A stretch of DNA of 64,000 nt from Silurus meridionalis (GCF_014805685.1 NC_060909.1:2910792-2974791); one strand, 5' to 3'. Shown: positions 11,747 to 26,466, counted from the stretch's first letter. A program made the numbers and translations. The notes: generated by a model not told the origin, from the sequence alone.

Positions 11747-14061
11747 TTATTTATTTTTTTTCCCCACACACAATTATATATATTGTCACTATGCACCATC
11801 TTTCTTCTTTCTCTCGCAGTCTGTCTACACTGACATTGCATGTAGACGAAATCTGATTCATTGTTCTAATTCCACGAGATCAGTAGGATCACCTCATGAT
11901 CTCCCTTCACCGAGGTTCAACAAAGTGCAGCAGTGAAGTTCAAAAGTCCGCTTCACCTTGCCGTCCTCTGGCGTCACGATCATTAATTATGTTTGCGTAA
12001 GAGTTGTTTATTTGTACGCTGTCTGATCATATCTTCAACTCGTCCGTCCGGTGCAGACACCGGTTTAGTTATTCGAGCTAAAATGAATCAGATCCCTGGT
12101 GACTGATTGGTCACTGATGTCTCGGCGGGTTTAATCGTGAGATGATTAGTGGCTTTTAATTAGTAAATTGTAAACTTTGCAAAGCTTTACAAAGGAGTCG
12201 GAGGAACACGAGTCCCAATCAGGACCTTATTTCTCGTTCTTTTCTTTTGCTTCGAAGGATTTTAACATCGGGCAGATTTGATTACACGTCACGAGTTCTT
12301 TTTGAAGAAAGTAATCTAATTCTGCTCAGAAATGAGGGGTATATGACAGGAAAATGACTGCAGCCATCATTCACGACTAAGGAAGAAATCCTCCGTAATA
12401 AATGGAAGGAAATGATATTGAGGTAAAAGGGTTTTTTTTTCCCTTGCCAATTGTACAGTGCAGCACAATTCTGTCTTCGAATATTCCATTGATATTTCTG
12501 GACTAGAGAGGTTTAAGGACCTTGCTTAAGGGCCCAACAGTGGCAGCTTGGCAATACCGGGACTCGAACCCCATTCTGTGTGGTGTTTCTCTTCCTGTGT
12601 TACTCCATGTGTCTGCTTTCTCTGGTTTCTTGCCGCCTCCTGAAAGCTAACGGAACCTCAGGAAGGTAAAAGGCGATTCTAAATCGCTTTATTTGTGTAT
12701 GAGGGTGTGAAGGTGTGTGTACATGGTGCATCTACCACACCCTTGACCAGGATATAGCTGTTACTAAAGATAAGTGTATGAACAAATATGGTAATAATAG
12801 ATATTATAAATATGTTAATATTTGCTTGTGTCCAATCACATCAAATCAAATTCCCTTCTGTACTGTAGTGCTGAGATATTTGGAGCTTCCACTATAATGG
12901 GTTGGGACTGAGCAGTTAGGGGCCGTGCTCAAGGGCCCAGCAGTGACAGATTGGCAGTGCTGGGATTAGAACCCATGGCCTTCTAAATAACTTATAACTG
13001 AGCAGTTAAGCTTTTAAGGGCCTTGTTCAATGGACCAGGTGTTGGAGATTTTGATTGCTGGGATCAGAACCCATGACCTTCAAAATGATGTGGTTATTTA
13101 TACAATTTAGCAGTTGAAAGTTAAGGGCCTTGCTCAAGGGCCCAGGAGGGGTAGATTGGCAGTGCTGGTATTAGCACTCACAACCTCCTGAGCATTCAGA
13201 CTTGCCAACCAAGACTTGACTCACTTACGTTTTTCACATTTTGAGCCTTAAGGGGACTTGCTCAGGGGCCCAGGAGCAAGGAATCGGCACTGCTTGGATT
13301 TGAACTCATGATTTTCTGATCAGAAGTACATCTTTACCACCGAGCTACTACTTCTCCTAGCATTACCATTTATGGCATTTGGCAGATGCCCTTATCCCGA
13401 GTGACCTTGCAGTTATCTGAGTTAGACAGCTGAGCATTTGAAGGTTAAGGCCCTTGCTTTAAGGGCACAGAAGTGGCAGCTTGGTGGTACTGGGATTGAA
13501 CCCATGACCTTCCATACTAAAGTCCAACATCTTATCCATTCAGCTGCCACTTCTCCTACCAGCACTACCCACAGTACATGTTCCGTAATACTGTATCCTC
13601 TTGTACATGTGTTTTCAGTTTGACATGTGCATGCGTTATGAACATATGGCCTGTTACATGGAGACCCCTGGCTGTGGGATTGAGTAGCACTTGTGAAAAT
13701 CAGTAAGCGTTTACACTTGGCTAAAAAAACCAATCCTAAACAGCTCTATTTTCAGCTCGTTCCTGACAGGTTCTCGTGATGTGTGAATTCCCTTTCCGTT
13801 TATGTTTCTGCTTTTGTGAATGAAGGCATCTGAAATCACAGCCTGTAATTGGTTGGTTGGAGGCAGCGACGCGATTGGCCGTGTGAATCCGTGTGCGTGC
13901 GTTTGTTTATATCGCTCTCGTGATGTGCACCCTCGCTGCCATGTGCCCCATCACCCCGTTCTTGCACATCGTCCCATTCAGCTGAGCTGCTTTATTCTCC
14001 ATCTGTCCTCCCAGTCATAAAATAATGTGTGCTTCTCCCCTGCTGTCCCTGCATGAACACA

Positions 14062-14107
<46 letters not shown>

Positions 14108-17100
14108 CTCTGTCTTCAGCTCTTCTCCATGCTCCGTCATCAAAAGCCTTATTTATTAGGCACAAACGTGACCATGGGCCTCAAGGCCTTAACTGTTGGA
14201 GTAAAAGATTAGTGGGAACTGAACACTTCTTGATTTTTATACTTTCTGAATTATTACACTGTTCCAGGACCAAACTCAAGGAATTGCATATGGAAAGAGA
14301 TTTATTGATCTACAGTAGTCACTCTAGGGGATTTGAGAACTCAGAGTTTAAGGCATTGGACTCCAACCCCAGCACCACTAAGCTGCTGGGCCCTTCAGCA
14401 AGTCCTTGAACCCTCAACTGCTCAGTTGTAAGTCACTTAAGATAATGGCGTCTACCAAATGCCATAAATGTTCATGGAACTCCGGTCAGGGTTGTGGTGG
14501 ATCTGTAGTTTATATTAGAACTATTCTATACTAAACTGGGTGATCATTCACCCAAAATGAATGCTGGCTCCATCACCATACACACGCAATCAGTGTAGCT
14601 GAGAGACAAGCTGGGAACCAGGAGAAAAACTAAACTTCTCATCTTATCAATCCTCTGTATATTCTTTACCCACCAGCTCTACCCTTCTTACAGGAAATTT
14701 TCCATTGTCTTGCTTAAACATATTTCCTCAGGTGTAGGAGATCTATACGAGGTGGTATCAAAAAGTTCAGAGACTAGTTTTGTAATAAGTCTGCACGCAC
14801 AGTCACAGGTAGCACCGACCTTCATAAGATAATTTGCCAAAAGGCACCGTCCTGTGTACATAGGGAGCTGTGCAACTGGTGCTATTCGGACCACGTGCTC
14901 ATCGAGCTCTCGTCACACGACAGTTTCTCACTGGAAACGACATGTACCCACCCTACTCGCCAGATTTGGCGCTTGTGGCCTTCGCCCTCTTCCCTAAGAT
15001 GAAGTTCTAGATCAAAGGTCACCGTTTTGACACTGTTGCGGAGTTAGTGGTTAGTGGGCTGGAATTTCGACCTTCTGACCAGAAGACCAACTTTGAGAGA
15101 AAGGGTCTTTCTCAAGGACCCAGAGTGGCAGCTTAGTGGGCTGGGATTTGAGCTCATCGCCCCTCGCTGTTTTTTCCTCGTTTCTCCACTTTTTTATTCT
15201 GTAGCGTGCATTAACCTGTACAGATTACTCCAGAGTTTAGCAGGTGGTGCGTCAGTAATAATTGTCCGTGGTGAAACACAATGCTCCGTGTTTATTTAAA
15301 TGGACAAAATTTTTTTTTTGTATGCAGGTTACTCAGGGAATCGTTTCAGCCCTAGATTTGAGCTCACGACCTCCTGATCAGAAGTCTAAAATTGAGGGTG
15401 GCTGGCTCCAAGTGGCAGCTTAATAAGCTGGGATTTGTGCTCATGACCTTCTGACAAGAAGTCCAACATTCGAGGGTTAAGGGTCCTGTGCAAGGGTTCC
15501 AAGTGGCAGCTTTGGGAGCTGGGATTTGAGCTCATGACCTTCTGACCAGAAGTTAGTTTTAATCACTGAGCTACTACTCCAACTCAAGATCTTCGACTCC
15601 AAACCATGTGAAGCATATTTTCATGGAGGTAGGTAGCAAAGCTGCTGGAACAGTCCGAGTCCCCTCGTTCAAGTGAAACGTTCTCATCGGTCATCACTGA
15701 TCGGTATTTAGGAACCTTTCTGAAAGCATCAAACGCATCTCGAGCTATTTTTAGAGAAGTGAATAAAGCGGTCGAGAAAGGCACATGGCATCCCATGCTA
15801 TTTAAAGCACGCACGGCCCAGGGGACCCTTTCAAGCCTCGTTCGCGCCATCCAATGAAGAGCTCCCTTTATTATGTAACGCTGCAGACATCCAGGGACAG
15901 AGAAAGGCTGGCACTTCCAACACCCATTCACACACACGCACACACCCGAAAAAGTTATTTGAGTTGTTTGAAAGGAGCATGGTTGCATCGGAGGAGAAAA
16001 AGCACAATCCACGTGGACGCCACATGTACCCCCTCCTGTGAACGAGGCTATGTTTATCCCAGCACTGTTTTCTGTGGAACGGACTGCTATCTTTCATGCA
16101 CCAGAGGACAGTGAACATTCATTAAAACAATCAGCAGCTGGACACCTGATGCATGAGCCCGTTTTTACGGTTTCCTCTGTAGCCTGCGTTCTCTGCGCTA
16201 GGGGAAGATGTGACACTGATCCTTGTTGGTATTCAAGTGCCGCAGCCGATCCATACGAGGCTGCAGCGCCGGCCTGGTATTTTTAATCTCGTGTTCTTTT
16301 TTTAGCCCTCAGACTATTTTGCAGCAGCAGCAGCAGCGGCGATGCGCGCTCAGAGGGGGCATCCTCACTCTTCACAGATCATACTAGAATAGATTCCTCC
16401 TTTTTTTTTTTTTTTTTTTTTTTTGAGGAGAGTGAAATCTTTTACTCACCTGCTGTTGGTTTCAGACAATGCATTAATCTGCCCAATGCCATAAATGTGG
16501 TAAACGTATTATTTTATTGCCTGGTAGAAACCTGCATTCTGAGTGCTCTTTAGTTGGGACCAACAAAGGCTCAACAGAGGTTGTAGTCACGAAGCTCCCC
16601 CTGCTGGGGCCCTCGAGCAAGGCCCTTAACCCTGCTCAGTTGTATGAAGGAAATGATGAAAGGTGCTTTATACTTGCCACATGTACATTACAGCACAGTG
16701 AAATTCTTTTTTCGCATATCCCAGAGATGTTGGGAAGCCGGGGTCAGAGCACAGCGTCGGCCGTGATACATCAGACCTGAAGCACTGAGGGATAAGGGCC
16801 TTGTTTAAGGGCCCCAAGAGTGGCAGCTTGGAGATACTGCAGCTTGAATCCCTGACTTTTTGATCAGTAACTCAGAGCCTTAAACACGGAGCTACCACTT
16901 CGATGGCTGGAATGGATGGCTTGGTTTTGGGAATGAGTGCAGTTCAGGGCTGGGCAATTACATTTATTATACCAATATCGTGATTCCACTTTTCTGAGAT
17001 TGTGTGGACACAACAACATCTCAATGTTCTTACATCATGTTAAGAGTTCACTCAAGTTACAGTACTGAGCATGGATTTAGACTGTAATATCAACAGTTTA

Positions 17101-18009
17101 CTACAATGGCTGAGGACCACAGGTTATTTTATCACCTGTTCCTGCAAGGCAGTGATGGAACTGTCATGAACGGACTTTCGATGATGAGGACGGTTTCTGT
17201 TTTGAGTCTGGTTCTTCTCAAGGTTTCTTCCTCGTGCGGTTTCGGGGAGTTTTTCCTCACCACAGTCGCCACTGGCTCGCTCGTTAGGGACAAACGTATG
17301 ATTATAAGGAATAAACTCGTACATCCTTTTATAACCGCTGCATCTCTGTAAAGCAGTTTTGATTGTGTTAATTGTTTAAAGACCAATACAAATAAAAATG
17401 AGATGAATCCATTTGTCTGTTTGGTTTTTCGACTCTTCTGCTTATGTGCATCGACGTGAACGTGCGTCTTCACCCTTTGGATCTTTGATCTTGGTTCGAT
17501 CGTTGAATATTCGGCCCAAATTTACGCGGTGACGTTACAGCAACGAGGCATTTGCACGAGATCGTGATCTCACATTTTTTTTCCGTAATGAAAATGATCT
17601 GAACGCATGCAGAAATTTCCCTCGCCTCTAGCTGTGTGCCACCTCCCCTTCTCGACTGTACTCTGTAGTTGCCGCTTGCCTTTCACTCTTCGTTCTATTT
17701 TTAGCTGCCCCCAGCATCAGTCCTCACTCACCCCACCCTTGTCTTGTTGTTCGTCAGCCCTCCTTCCTCCCTCCTTTTCCACACACTCTTCTCCGCTACT
17801 CCAGTGGAAGGCAGAGCACTCATGTGAATCTTTAATCAGAGCTCTGCCTCCTATGACACGAACCATGGCAAGGTCAAGGAGGGTGACGCGAGGGCCGTGC
17901 CCCCCCGACGGCAAGGCGAGGCTCGGTCACGAATCTGAGCTCTTCTCGCTCTTTTTGTGTCAAGGCAGTGCTTCTTCAGCCTGTCTCTTTCCATGGCTTC
18001 GCTTTCAGC

Positions 18010-18040
<31 letters not shown>

Positions 18041-21000
18041 AGGTGAGCAGCGAGAGGGGGTGATGGAGCAAATGGCTTAAAATAGCCCGTGTTGTCTTGG
18101 TAAAGCAAGGACGACCGAGCAAGAACGGCCGAGGAGCGCTCTCGCACTCGACATCCTGTTAGCACTTCATTCCCCCAATTCCATTTCCAGCTCTCCATTT
18201 CGGGGGACTTTGCCCAACCAACGTGGCACGTCATGCTGACGTCAGAGATACGCATCCACGTGTGGGTGTGCGCCGTAATTGATTACATCCATAAATGTAG
18301 TAATATAATATTCTTTTCCTCATCACATTAAAATGCCATTTACGATAGGTTCAGGAAAGGAAACCATGCTGTTAGTGGATTTTTCCATGCCGCTACCGTT
18401 TGTGGTTCTGTGTCACGCTACAAGTAGTTAATGTGTCATTTCTCGAACTAACTGTTTCCTCTCATTTTTTTTTTCCGACACGCAGTCGTAACCGGAGCCA
18501 CTGATGGAATCGGAAAAGCCTATGCGGAGGAGGTAAGATTCCAGTATTTCATTTAAAAAAAAAAATTTCTTTCACAGGAAACACAATGAGTCATGAGTGG
18601 AGAGGTCTTAGTGGAGGACTTCATTCTAAAACACAGCATATAAAGCGCACACCCTTTCGACATCGCTGCTCATTTGTAGATCTCGCATCCTGCTTACTTC
18701 TTACCATCAAGTTTCGTCTCTGTCTGTCTATCAGGTGGTACCAAAGTTTCAAAGGAATAGCTCTGTTTATTTATCTACGTTTACACTATCACCTTCAAAA
18801 TATTCCCCTTACACCACAATACCGAGCTCCCAGCGTACCTGCCACTTCTATGTTCTGAAAGTTGTTTTTCTTCAAAGCATCTCGAGCACCTTGTGTGTTT
18901 CACGGTGGATCTCTGCAGTGGTGTCAAAACGGCGACCTTTGATCTAGATCTTCATCTTCAGGAATAGGGTGAAGTCCTCAGGAGCCGAATCTGGCGGTAG
19001 GGTGGGTGCAGAAGTGAGATAGTGTTGTGTCCGGCAAGAAGAATCTCTGTGACCGGGTGCAAATGTGGTCTGAAAAGCAGACGTGGGTAACGTACGTGAA
19101 TAGAACAGCACCAGCTGCACAGCTCCCGATGAACACAGGACGATGTTTTTTGGCAAACTGACTTATGAAGGTCGGTGCTTCCTGTGACTGTGCGTGCAGA
19201 CTTGTGCTGCCATCTGTTGGTGTGTTACGAAACTAGACTTTAAAATATTATATACTAATATTTATTGAAATTCTATTAAAAAAATATAAATTATATATAT
19301 ATAATATATTTAGTAACGTGCGATTAATTCAGCACACATTTTTGTTAATAAAAATAAAATGCAATACATTTATTTACGACGTCTTCGAAAACCTCCATCG
19401 AAAATGTATTTCAATCACTAAACATTTTTTTTTTTTTTTACTGATGCGCCAAATCTCAAATCAAGCACCGAAAACTGCCCTGATCCTCCTTCTTCCCTTC
19501 TTCTTTTTCGTCGTCATTATTGATTCGCATTCTTAAATAGAGCGTTACTGCCATCTACTGTGGTGATGGATCAGAAACATATCCCTATTCCCCAGACCAA
19601 AAAAAAACCCCCGCTATGATCCACACATCCGGCAATTAAAAACGTCCGTGTGGAAACAAAGCAAAAGCTCCGTTTGGTGTCCTGATGATTTACGCAATTT
19701 AAAACACCATAATTACTGTAAAATGTTTACAGTACAGGAGTGCCGAATTATTAGGCAAGTTGTATTTTTGAGGATTAATTTTATTTGAGGATTTAATTTG
19801 AACAACCATGTTCTCAATGAACACAAAAAACTCATTAATATCAAAGCTGAATATTTTTGGAAGTAGTTTTTAGTTTTAGCTATTTTAGGGGGATATCTGT
19901 GTGTGCAGGTGACTATTACTGTGCATAATTATTAGGCAACTTAACAAAAAACAAATTCATACCCATTTCAATTATTTATTTTTACCAGTGAAACCAATAT
20001 AACATCTCAACATTCACAAATATACATTTCTGACATTCAAAACCAAACAAAACAAATCAGTGACCAATATAGCCACCTTTCTTTGCAAGGACACTCAAAA
20101 GCCTGCCATCCATGGATTCTGTCAGTGTTTTGATCTGTTCACCATCAACATTGCGTGCAGCAGCAACCACAGCCTCCCAGACACTGTTCAGAGAGGTGTA
20201 CTGTTTTCCTCCTTGTAAATCGCACATTTGATGATGGACCACAGGTTCTCAATGGGGTTCAGATCAGGTGAACAAGGAGGCCATATCATTAGATTTTCTT
20301 CTTTTATACCCTTTCTTGCCAGCCACGCTGTGGAGTACTTGGACGTGTGTGATGGAGCATTGTCCTGCATGAAAATCATGTTTTTCTTGAAGGATGCAGA
20401 CTTCTTCCTGTACCACTGCTTGAAGAAGGTGTCTTCCAGAAACTGGCAGTAGGACTGGGAGTTCAGCTTGACTCCATCCTCAACCCGAAAAGGCCCCACA
20501 AGCTCATCTTTGATGATACCAGCCCAAACCAGTACTCCACCTCCACCTTGCTGGCGCCTGAGTCGGACTGGAGCTCTCTGCCCTTTACCAATCCAGCCAC
20601 GGGCCCATCCATCTGGCCCATCAAGACTCACTCTCATTTCATCAGTCCATAAAACCTTAGAAAATCAGTCTTGAGATATTTCTTGGCCCAGTCTTGACGT
20701 TTCAGCTTGTGTGTCTTGTTCAGTGGTGGTCGACTTTCTGCCTTTCTTACCTTGGCCATGTCTCTGAGTATTGCACACCTTGTGCTTTTGGGCACTCAGT
20801 GATGTTGCAGCTCTGAAATATGGCCAAACTGGTGGCAAGTGGCATCTTGGCAGCTGCACGCTTGACTTTTCTCAGTTCACGGGCAGTTATTTTGCGCCTT
20901 GGTTTTTCCACACGCTTCTTGCGACCCTGTCGACTATTTTGAATGAAACGCTTGATTGTTCGATGATCACGCTCAGAAGCTTGGCTATTTTAAGACTGCT

Positions 21001-24000
21001 GCATCCCTCTGCAATATATCTCACTATTTTTGACTTTTCTGAGCCTGTCAAGTCCTTCTTTTGACCCATTTGCCAAAGGAAAGGAAGTTGCCTAATAATT
21101 ATGCACACCTGATATAGGGTGTTGATGTCATTAGACCACACCCTTCTCATTACAGAGATAAATTATATATATATAATATATTTAGTAACGTGCGATTAAT
21201 TCAGCACACATTTTTGTTAATAAAAATAAAATGCAATACATTTATTTACGACGTCTTCGAAAACCTCCATCGAAAATGTATTTCAATCACTAAACATTTT
21301 TTTTTTTTTACTGATGCGCCAAATCTCAAATCAAGCACCGAAAACTGCCCTGATCCTCCTTCTTCCCTTCTTCTTTTTCGTCGTCATTATTGATTCGCAT
21401 TCTTAAATAGAGCGTTACTGCCATCTACTGTGGTGATGGATCAGAAACATATCCCTATTCCCCAGACCAAAAAAAAACCCCCGCTATGATCCACACATCC
21501 GGCAATTAAAAACGTCCGTGTGGAAACAAAGCAAAAGCTCCGTTTGGTGTCCTGATGATTTACGCAATTTAAAACACCATAATTACTGTAAAATGTTTAC
21601 GAGTACAGGGAGTGCCGAATTATTAGGCAAGTTGTATTTTTGAGGATTAATTTTATTTGAGGATTTAATTTGAACAACCATGTTCTCAATGAACACAAAA
21701 AACTCATTAATATCAAAGCTGAATATTTTTGGAAGTAGTTTTTAGTTTTAGCTATTTTAGGGGGATATCTGTGTGTGCAGGTGACTATTACTGTGCATAA
21801 TTATTAGGCAACTTAACAAAAAACAAATTCATACCCATTTCAATTATTTATTTTTACCAGTGAAACCAATATAACATCTCAACATTCACAAATATACATT
21901 TCTGACATTCAAAAACCAAACAAAAACAAATCAGTGACCAATATAGCCACCTTTCTTTGCAAGGACACTCAAAAGCCTGCCATCCATGGATTCTGTCAGT
22001 GTTTTGATCTGTTCACCATCAACATTGCGTGCAGCAGCAACCACAACCTCCCAGACACTGTTCAGAGAGGTGTACTGTTTTCCCTCCTTGTAAATCGCAC
22101 ATTTGATGATGGACCACAGGTTCTCAATGGGGTTCAGATCAGGTGAACAAGGAGGCCATATCATTAGATTTTCTTCTTTTATACCCTTTCTTGCCAGCCA
22201 CGCTGTGGAGTACTTGGACGTGTGTGATGGAGCATTGTCCTGCATGAAAATCATGTTTTTCTTGAAGGATGCAGACTTCTTCCTGTACCACTGCTTGAAG
22301 AAGGTGTCTTCCAGAAACTGGCAGTAGGACTGGGAGTTCAGCTTGACTCCATCCTCAACCCGAAAAGGCCCCACAAGCTCATCTTTGATGATACCAGCCC
22401 AAACCAGTACTCCACCTCCACCTTGCTGGCGTCTGAGTCGGACTGGAGCTCTCTGCCCTTTACCAATCCAGCCACGGGCCCATCCATCTGGCCCATCAAG
22501 ACTCACTCTCATTTCATCAGTCCATAAAACCTTAGAAAATCAGTCTTGAGATATTTCTTGGCCCAGTCTTGACGTTTCAGCTTGTGTGTCTTGTTCAGTG
22601 GTGGTCGACTTTCTGCCTTTCTTACCTTGGCCATGTCTCTGAGTATTGCACACCTTGTGCTTTTGGGCACCCAGTGATGTTGCAGCTCTGAAATATGGCC
22701 AAACTGGTGGCAAGTGGCATCTTGGCAGCTGCACGCTTGACTTTTCTCAGTTCACGGGCAGTTATTTTGCGCCTTGGTTTTTCCACACGCTTCTTGCGAC
22801 CCTGTCGACTATTTTGAATGAAACGCTTGATTGTTCGATGATCACGCTTCAGAAGCTTGGCTATTTTAAGACTGCTGCATCCCTCTGCAATATATCTCAC
22901 TATTTTTGACTTTTCTGAGCCTGTCAAGTCCTTCTTTTGACCCATTTTGCCAAAGGAAAGGAAGTTGCCTAATAATTATGCACACCTGATATAGGGTGTT
23001 GATGTCATTAGACCACACCCCTTCTCATTACAGAGATGCACATCACCTAATATGCTTAATTGGTAGTAGGCTTTCCAGCCTATACAGCTTGGAGTACGAC
23101 AACATGCATAACGAGGATGATGTGGTCAAAATACTCATTTGCCTAATAATTCTGCACTCCCTGTATATTTAGAAAAAAAAATTGGAATTAGAAGTTTTTG
23201 AACCAGGCGAGCTCGTTTCGAACCCCTTGCCGTTATTTACGATTGTTTATTATTATTATTATTATTATTATTATTTAGCAGTGGGAGTGGTGCACAACGA
23301 GCATTCACTGTAAAAACCATGACGATGGCTCCTCACAATGGCAGCTCGATACTCTCGCCTTTGAAATTCCTCGCACTACTCTACTGCGCTATTATAATTA
23401 ATAGCAGGGCGTTCAAAACGAGCTCGAACTGGTTCCAAACTATCTCCAATGCCCCAGGGTCACCAACTTTTAGATCCGAAATTTCCCTAAGTTAGACTTC
23501 AGTTTACTAATCGTAAAGCTGAGCAAACAAAATAATCAATTTCATATGTAGGTTGAAACCCAGTCATGAACTAAAACAGAAACTGCTTGTATGCACTTTA
23601 AACTGGGTGAGGAACAGCCAAGCTCTGCTACTAAGGTGAGGGTGTGGATGACAGTTTCATGTCACAGGTCTTACCCCATGGCAAAACTGATCACAGCAAC
23701 AAGACAGGGAAGTTCTACTGCATCACTGATGTGATGTCAAAGATCTCAAAGCAGACTCGGTTTTAAAGATGTCCTCTGCAAGCTATTTTGAATACAAGGA
23801 AATGGGCAGTTTTGAGAAGTGCAGAGGAAGTGGTCAGCCAATGAAACTTAAAGCAGCAGATAAGAATCATGCTTAATATCCTTTCAAGATCGGAAGTTGT
23901 CCAGCAGCAGTGCCATTAGCAAAGAATGGGTGGACACCAGTGGGATCTGGGTACACCCATTTACTGTCTGGAGACGTCTGGCCAAATATGGTGCTCTTTG

Positions 24001-26409
24001 AAGAATTGTGGTTAAAAAGCCACACCTCTGAAACAAGGCTAAGCGACTTACGGGTCTCTGGTCTTTAGGACTGTTGAGTTAAAATCGGAAATATTTGGCT
24101 GTAGCAGGAGGCAGGTCGTTTCCTGAAGGGCTGGACAGCGCTACAATAATGAGTGTCGGCAAGCAACAGTGAAGCACGATGGAGGAGTCCTTGCAAGTTC
24201 AGGGCTGCATTTCTGCCATTGGAGTTGGAGATTTGTTTGGGATTAATTACATAATTTGTTGCATAGAAACAAAAGGAACATATATGCGTCTCTCAAAAAC
24301 AATAAACGTGTTTTGATCAGACGTGTAAGTTATTAGCACGTCTATTATTCCCACCATGCCTACAGGCAATACAAAAAACACGCGCCGTAACGTGTTGTAA
24401 TGTTGGTTGTGTTTTCTTCCTCAGCTTGCACGGCGAGGCTTTTCCATCGTCCTCATCAGTCGTACTCAGGAGAAGCTGGATGAAGTGTCTAAAGCCATCG
24501 GTACGTGCTTTTTGATCTTCCGAATTCACGTTAACATGATTTTGTGCTTTTCTTCTCATTTTATTCACCAGACTTCAGACTGGATCCATTTCGGCCTGCG
24601 CTAGAACCACTTTCATCATGTTCCACAAAGCAAAGCACTGTGCTGTCAGAACTTATTAAACTTGAAATATATTCATCATCCAGTTTATACCCGCCTGATC
24701 ATTCATGCTGCTGTTCCATGGGCTGATCTTGCAGTTAGACTATGAGCTGATCATTGCTACTCCATGAGCTGGTCACTCAGATATTTCGTAAGCTGATCAT
24801 GCAGATCACAGCTGTTCCATGGGTTGATCAGTTATTCCACGAACTGATCGTGCAGCTGTTCCATGGGCTGATCGTGCGGTTAGACCATGAGCTGATCACG
24901 CAGTTATTCCATGAGCTGGTCACGCAGGTATTTACGTAAGCTGATCATGCAGATCAGTTATTTAATGAGCTGATCACTCAGCTATTCCATGGGCTGATCA
25001 CTCAGCTGTTCCATGGGCTGATCGTGCAGTTATTCCATGAGCTAATTTTCGCAATCATTTAATCAGCTAATCACCAGGCTATTGCCTTGCGCTGATCACG
25101 CAGCTGTTCCATGAGCTGATCATGCACTTATTTCATGGGCTGATCATGCAGCTGTTTCATGGGTGGATTGCGCAATTATTCCATTAACTGATGACGCGGT
25201 TATTCTATTAGCAGTCAGATAGATATTCCATGAGCTGATCATGAAGCTATTCCATGAGCTGATCTCACAGATATTCCATGAGCTGATCTCACAGATATTC
25301 CATGAGCTGATGAAGCTGTTTTTCTTTGAGCTGATAGAGTAGTTATTCCATGGTTTGATCATGCAGCTGTTCCACGAGTTGATCACGCAGTTGTTCCGCA
25401 GGCTGATCACGGGGCTGCACTACTGTTTATAATACCATGCAGATGCAGGCCTACAGCTTCAGAATGGAGAAACCAAAATCTCACCAACTTAAACCTGTAT
25501 CTCTGTGGGCTTTGACCGGAGCAGAGGTTGACTCTGGTACAAGTAGGTTTTTTTTTCCTGTTCTTGGCTGACTGGATGGTGAAACCAGATGTACACAATA
25601 TGGGTAAAAGTATCGAGACACCTGACCTTTCCAGCCATATGTGGTTCTTCTCCAAACTGTTAAAGAACCACAAAGTTGGAGGAACACAATTGTATAATTA
25701 ATCTGAGACCCAAACTTATTCTAGCATGACAATGCTCCCGTGCACAAACAGAGCTCTGTTAACTTCTACTTTAGATCGGTTGAAGTGGAAGATCTCCTAT
25801 GAAGATCTGAACTAACCCTTCTGAATAATATATGTCAGTGCTGACTGCACCCCAGGCCTCCTCATCTAATCTACATCAGGACCTTACTTTACTAATGCTC
25901 TTGTATCTGAATCTGAATGGAGGTTTGTATAAGAGCAAATGGGGACTAAATGTGGAATGGGATGTTCATGTAGAAGCACAAAAACCAATCTTATGGTCAC
26001 GAGTCCACGAACTTTTACCTCTAGTTTATATGGAATTAGTGGAAAGACTTGAGTTTCCAGGGATTTTTAATAGATAACTATAAGAAAAAGGGCCGTTGTA
26101 GAGCGGATCTAATAAAATCATGTCTGAACTTCTTCTGAAGCTTTTACCCAACCAATTTGAGATCCCGAAAGAGGCGGTTCTGAAGCCGTTCGGCGTTCGA
26201 GTAGAGAATATGTTGCGTTTCTGAATTATTTGCTCGAACTTTAAATGCTGGAGTGAAATTGGTTTTCGGAGGTGCACCTGAGCGAGCAGCAGTGGAGCTG
26301 AGGAGAGGAGAAGAAGAGCACCACAGTGCACGGCTGCGGCTCGTCATGCTGAGCAGAAGGGGCTCGGATCAAACCCGAGCACAAAAACTGTCCTGGGTTT
26401 ATGTTTAAG

Positions 26410-26466
<57 letters not shown>

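Larger units (their letters stand above)
19286..21157. repeat. Tandem duplication, unit 1 (1.87 kb)
   Basis: The block from ATAAATTATATATATATAAT to CATTACAGAG is repeated immediately downstream at 21158-23035. It consists of about 450 bp of flank and the left 1.42 kb of a Tc1/mariner element. Differences between units are few and mostly single-base indels in homopolymers. The internal junction shows 2-bp (AT) microhomology. Confidence 0.93.

Noticed and set aside
15584..16012. 142-codon minus-strand ORF in intron 1
   Set aside because: No recognisable family, no splice or promoter context; GC-rich chance frame. Kept only as a non-genic block.
17607..18080. 157-codon plus-strand ORF in intron 1
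   Set aside because: Composition looks like translated non-coding DNA, ending in translated TTAT repeat.
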